The translations under genes were made by a program, and so were the position numbers. Below, piece after piece: positions 61,577 to 64,000 of a stretch of DNA of 64,000 nt (its first letter is position 1; every line of letters begins with the position of its first letter). Location: NCBI RefSeq assembly GCF_900996225.1, contig NZ_CAAJGL010000068.1:1302001-1366000 (forward strand), given 5' to 3'. This DNA is from Paraburkholderia sp. BCC1884 (GTDB lineage Bacteria; Pseudomonadota; Gammaproteobacteria; Burkholderiales; Burkholderiaceae). Under the pieces are notes generated by a model. It did not search any database. It was not told the origin of the DNA and saw only the letters and a program-made list of their open reading frames with translations.

Positions 61577-62845
61577 CTAGCTCGCCGCGATACTCACCGT
61601 GCGGGTCACGTCGACCACCGAGAGGCGAATCGCATCGATCAACGCACGTGCGGCGGGCGAGGGCGTGCCCGCCGCGCGCACGGTCAAACCGATCTCGCGC
61701 CGCGTGTTGTGTAGCGGCACGTCGAGCACCGCCAGTTGGCCCGACTGCACCTCGTAGTGCAACTGCTGAGCCGACAGCGCGGCAATCATGTCGGTGTTCA
61801 GCAGCAGCCCGCGAATCACGGCGAGGTCGGCGGTTTCGACCGTGGGCATCGGCGGCTTCACCTTCGTCCGCCTGAATTGCGTTTCGAACAACGCGCGCGC
61901 GGGCGCATTGCTGCGCGGCAAAATCCACTGCGCGTCGCGCAAGTCGCCAATGGTCAGTGTCCCCCCGCGCGCGAGCGGATGATCGCGGCGCACCAGCACC
62001 ACCATATCTTCCGACATCAACCGTTCGTTCTTCAGGCCGCTCGTCGCGTCGTTTTCGCGTAATGCGCCGAGAATGAAGTCGATATCGCCGGCCCGCAAGC
62101 TCGCGACCAGCGCCTCGTAAGAACTCTCGTCGGTCACCACCTGTACGCCTGGATGCGCCATGGTCATCCGCGCAATCGCTTTCGGCAGGATCAACGTGCG
62201 TCCGAGCGGCAGTGCGCCGACGTTGACGGCGCCCTGAACCTTGCCGTGCAGAGCCGCTATATCGTCAGGGATATGCCGCAATTCGTTTAGCGCACGGCGC
62301 ACGTGCAGCAGAAACGTTTCGCCTTCCGTGGTGAGCAGAATCCCACGCGGGCTTCGATGAAAGAGACTCAAACCGGCACCGCTTTCCAGCACCCGAATCG
62401 CCGTGCTGACCGCTGGCTGACTGATACCGAAGGTCTTCGCGGCACTTGGCATGTGGCGGTGCCGTGCAAGTGCCACGAAGAGTTGCAGCCGACGCGTATT
62501 GAGCAGATACGCGGGCAACGCGCCCTCTGCCGTGGGTCGGCGGCGTGCTTGCCGCGCCGAACACCATTGCGCGAGTTCTTCCAGTTCCGCGAAAATCCGC
62601 TCGCAGCGCTGTAGCACGGCACGACCGACCGGCGTGGGCAACATCCCCGACGGACCGCGGTCGAAGAGCGGCTCGCCGAGGGCTGCTTCGAGTTCCTGCA
62701 CCGAGCGGGTGACAGCCGATTGCGCACGAAAGAGCGCGGTTGCCGCGCGCGTTGCGCTGCCCATCTCGGCCACGAGGCGAAATGCACGAAGCTGTGCGAG
62801 ATTGAGCAGTTCGGTGCTGCTGGCCTTCGGGAGGGTTGGGCTCAT
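61577..62845 (-). CDS. galR: LysR-type regulator with two HTH domains, likely GalR
   Basis: A 422-residue LysR regulator, about 100 residues longer than normal. It has two LysR HTH regions: residues about 15-75 (ATRAATALFRAQSAVTRSVQELE) and about 117-175 (SAAKTFGISQPAVSTAIRVLE). Each is followed by the LF(D/H)R turn, and a single effector-binding domain covers about 190-410. It stands between galD and galA and should activate the gallate genes. The galR name is from context. It is read leftward, divergent from galA. Confidence 0.82.
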   Translation of the reverse strand: MSPTLPKASSTELLNLAQLRAFRLVAEMGSATRAATALFRAQSAVTRSVQELEAALGEPLFDRGPSGMLPTPVGRAVLQRCERIFAELEELAQWCSARQARRRPTAEGALPAYLLNTRRLQLFVALARHRHMPSAAKTFGISQPAVSTAIRVLESGAGLSLFHRSPRGILLTTEGETFLLHVRRALNELRHIPDDIAALHGKVQGAVNVGALPLGRTLILPKAIARMTMAHPGVQVVTDESSYEALVASLRAGDIDFILGALRENDATSGLKNERLMSEDMVVLVRRDHPLARGGTLTIGDLRDAQWILPRSNAPARALFETQFRRTKVKPPMPTVETADLAVIRGLLLNTDMIAALSAQQLHYEVQSGQLAVLDVPLHNTRREIGLTVRAAGTPSPAARALIDAIRLSVVDVTRTVSIAAS

Positions 62846-62859
62846 CGTGATCGACTCGT

Positions 62860-62877
62860 TATACGCCGAACAGTATA
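62860..62877. promoter_or_regulatory. Inverted repeat in the galR-galA divergent region
   Basis: TATAC (62860-62864) and GTATA (62873-62877) flank 8 nt, 15 bp upstream of the galR start. The position suits autoregulation by GalR. The rest of the 363-bp divergent region shows no other gene. Confidence 0.4.
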
Positions 62878-63208
62878 GCTACCCGCGCGGCCCTGCACCA
62901 CGCTTACAGAGCGGCTTGCGACTTCGTTTCAGGGTCATCTGTTCTGTTTATCGGATATGAACCCAGATGGATATTCCGCGCGTTCGGATCGGTCGCCCCG
63001 TCACGCCGCCAAAGCTATATCTGGCATGGCTTAAAGGACGAGTCGCCGGCTCGGGTTCTGGCTATCCAAACTGTTTTTCGCCATTACCCGCTGGCCGCGC
63101 GTGGTTTACCCGTACTTTCTGCCAGCGCGCACAATTCCTATCCTAAGCAGGCAACCCATTGGAACGGCGCGCGGCTCGCGCGGCATGAAGTCACGGAAGG
63201 CAACGAAT

Positions 63209-64000
63209 ATGGCAAGGATCATTGGTGGCATCGGTACATCGCATGTGCCGACTATCGGCATGGCGTACGACAAGGGCAAGCAGAACGATCCCGCGTGGGC
63301 GCCGCTCTTCAAGGGCTACGAACCGGTCGCGCAGTGGCTCGCCGAGCGCAAGCCGGACGTGATGGTGATGTTCTACAACGACCACGCCAATAGTTTCTTC
63401 TTCGATTGCTATCCGACCTTCGCGCTGGGCGTATCGCCCAGTCACGAATTTGCCGATGAAGGCGCGGGCAAGCGTCCGCTGCCGGATATCGCAGGCCATC
63501 CCGATCTTGCGATCCATATCGCCGAGCAGATGATCGCCGATGAGTTCGACCTCACGATTTTTCAGGACCGCGCGCTCGATCACGGTTGCAACTCGCCGCT
63601 CTCGCTGATGCTGCCGCATCAGGGCGGCTGGCCGATGGCGCTGGTGCCGATGGAAGTCAACGTGCTGCAATATCCGTTGCCCACTGCGAACCGCTGTTAT
63701 CGCCTGGGTCAGGCGCTGCGCCGCGCGATCGAATCGTTCGATCAGGATCTGGATGTCGTCGTGGTCGGCACGGGCGGACTGTCGCATCAGGTGCATGGCG
63801 AGCGCAGCGGCTTCAACAACACCGAGTGGGACATGGAGTTTCTCGATCTGATCGTGAACGACCCGCAACGGCTTGCGGCGATGAAGCATGTCGACTACGT
63901 GCGTCTGGGCGGCGCGGAAAGCGTGGAAACGATCATGTGGCTCGCGATGCGCGGCGCGCTCGGTCTGACCGTGCGCGAACTGCATCGCAACTATTATCTC
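63209..64000 (+). CDS. galA: Gallate dioxygenase (GalA) or LigB-type dioxygenase, cut by window edge
   Basis: A frame from ATG 63209, with GGAAGG before it, stays open to the window end (264 codons seen). It is a LigB-superfamily class III extradiol dioxygenase that opens the gallate ring with Fe(II). Visible metal-site residues are His12 (GTSHVP), His59 (YNDHAN) and probably Glu237 (GGAES). Strings DEGAGKRPLPDIAGHPDLA, DRALDHGCNSPLS and GTGGLSHQVHGER fit GalA and LigB alike. GalA is a one-chain enzyme of about 420 residues, LigB about 300, so the missing end would decide. The gal context favours GalA. Confidence 0.85.
   Translation, partial: MARIIGGIGTSHVPTIGMAYDKGKQNDPAWAPLFKGYEPVAQWLAERKPDVMVMFYNDHANSFFFDCYPTFALGVSPSHEFADEGAGKRPLPDIAGHPDLAIHIAEQMIADEFDLTIFQDRALDHGCNSPLSLMLPHQGGWPMALVPMEVNVLQYPLPTANRCYRLGQALRRAIESFDQDLDVVVVGTGGLSHQVHGERSGFNNTEWDMEFLDLIVNDPQRLAAMKHVDYVRLGGAESVETIMWLAMRGALGLTVRELHRNYYL

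Noticed and set aside
63191..63985. A 264-codon leftward frame at the right edge
   Set aside because: It is antisense to the galA reading frame, which carries a ribosome binding site and dioxygenase metal ligands.

Overview
The window looks like chromosomal DNA of a Paraburkholderia/Burkholderia-type betaproteobacterium. The evidence is high GC with strong G/C at third codon positions, two Burkholderia-style general porins, DUF4148-type small secreted proteins, a VgrG island with an immunity gene of a type I associate with Burkholderia, and many LysR regulators beside catabolic operons. I recognised no rRNA, tRNA, CRISPR array, insertion sequence or prophage. Assignments come from reading motifs and recalled family features, not from database searches.

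Layout, left to right. 0-4.5 kb: the start of a leftward gene, a LysR regulator and a class A PBP-like peptidoglycan synthase. 4.5-8.8 kb: a leftward frcB-frcC-frcA-ROK operon (fructose-type ABC uptake) behind a perfect 25-bp inverted-repeat operator. 9.3-12.3 kb: a 3-methyladenine glycosylase I paralogue lacking most of its zinc ligands, small envelope proteins and a YcgR-type PilZ protein. 12.5-20.2 kb: a LacI regulator facing a five-gene beta-galactoside operon (ATPase, GH42 beta-galactosidase, binding protein, two permeases) with a palindromic operator between them and a strong terminator after it. 20.4-23.6 kb: a three-gene GtrB/GtrA/GT39 surface glycosylation operon. 23.7-28.3 kb: an LprI-like protein, a secreted clan GH-A-like protein with a long Thr-Pro linker encoded by a hexanucleotide tract, and two small secreted proteins sharing a C-terminal motif. 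28.7-33.3 kb: a porin, a cyclic-nucleotide-domain/thioredoxin-reductase fusion without CxxC, and a PphA-type phosphatase.

33.4-39.9 kb holds a secreted beta-propeller protein, a DUF2322 protein, a LysR regulator, an alpha/beta hydrolase and a DeoR-MFS pair overlapping by 4 bp. 40-44.4 kb is a leftward DUF2946/TonB receptor/PepSY operon that looks metal-related, probably copper. 44.6-46.7 kb is a TPR protein with a glycosyltransferase-like C-terminus. 46.8-51.5 kb is a LysR regulator divergent from an arylsulfotransferase-like propeller protein, an NCS2 permease and a porin. 51.5-58.8 kb has a small molybdopterin-domain protein and then a VgrG-effector-immunity cassette joined by GTGA stop/start overlaps, followed by a lipoprotein.

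58.9-64 kb is a gallate catabolic cluster: galB, galC and galD rightward, a tandem-HTH LysR regulator leftward, and galA running off the right edge. GalA opens the ring of gallate, GalD isomerises the 4-oxalomesaconate, GalB hydrates it and GalC cleaves the product to pyruvate and oxaloacetate. The most unusual items are the type VI cassette with a putative NAD-linked toxin domain, the zinc-ligand-poor glycosylase, the expanded TP linker, the paired CVGP...FGS small proteins and the double-HTH GalR-like regulator.
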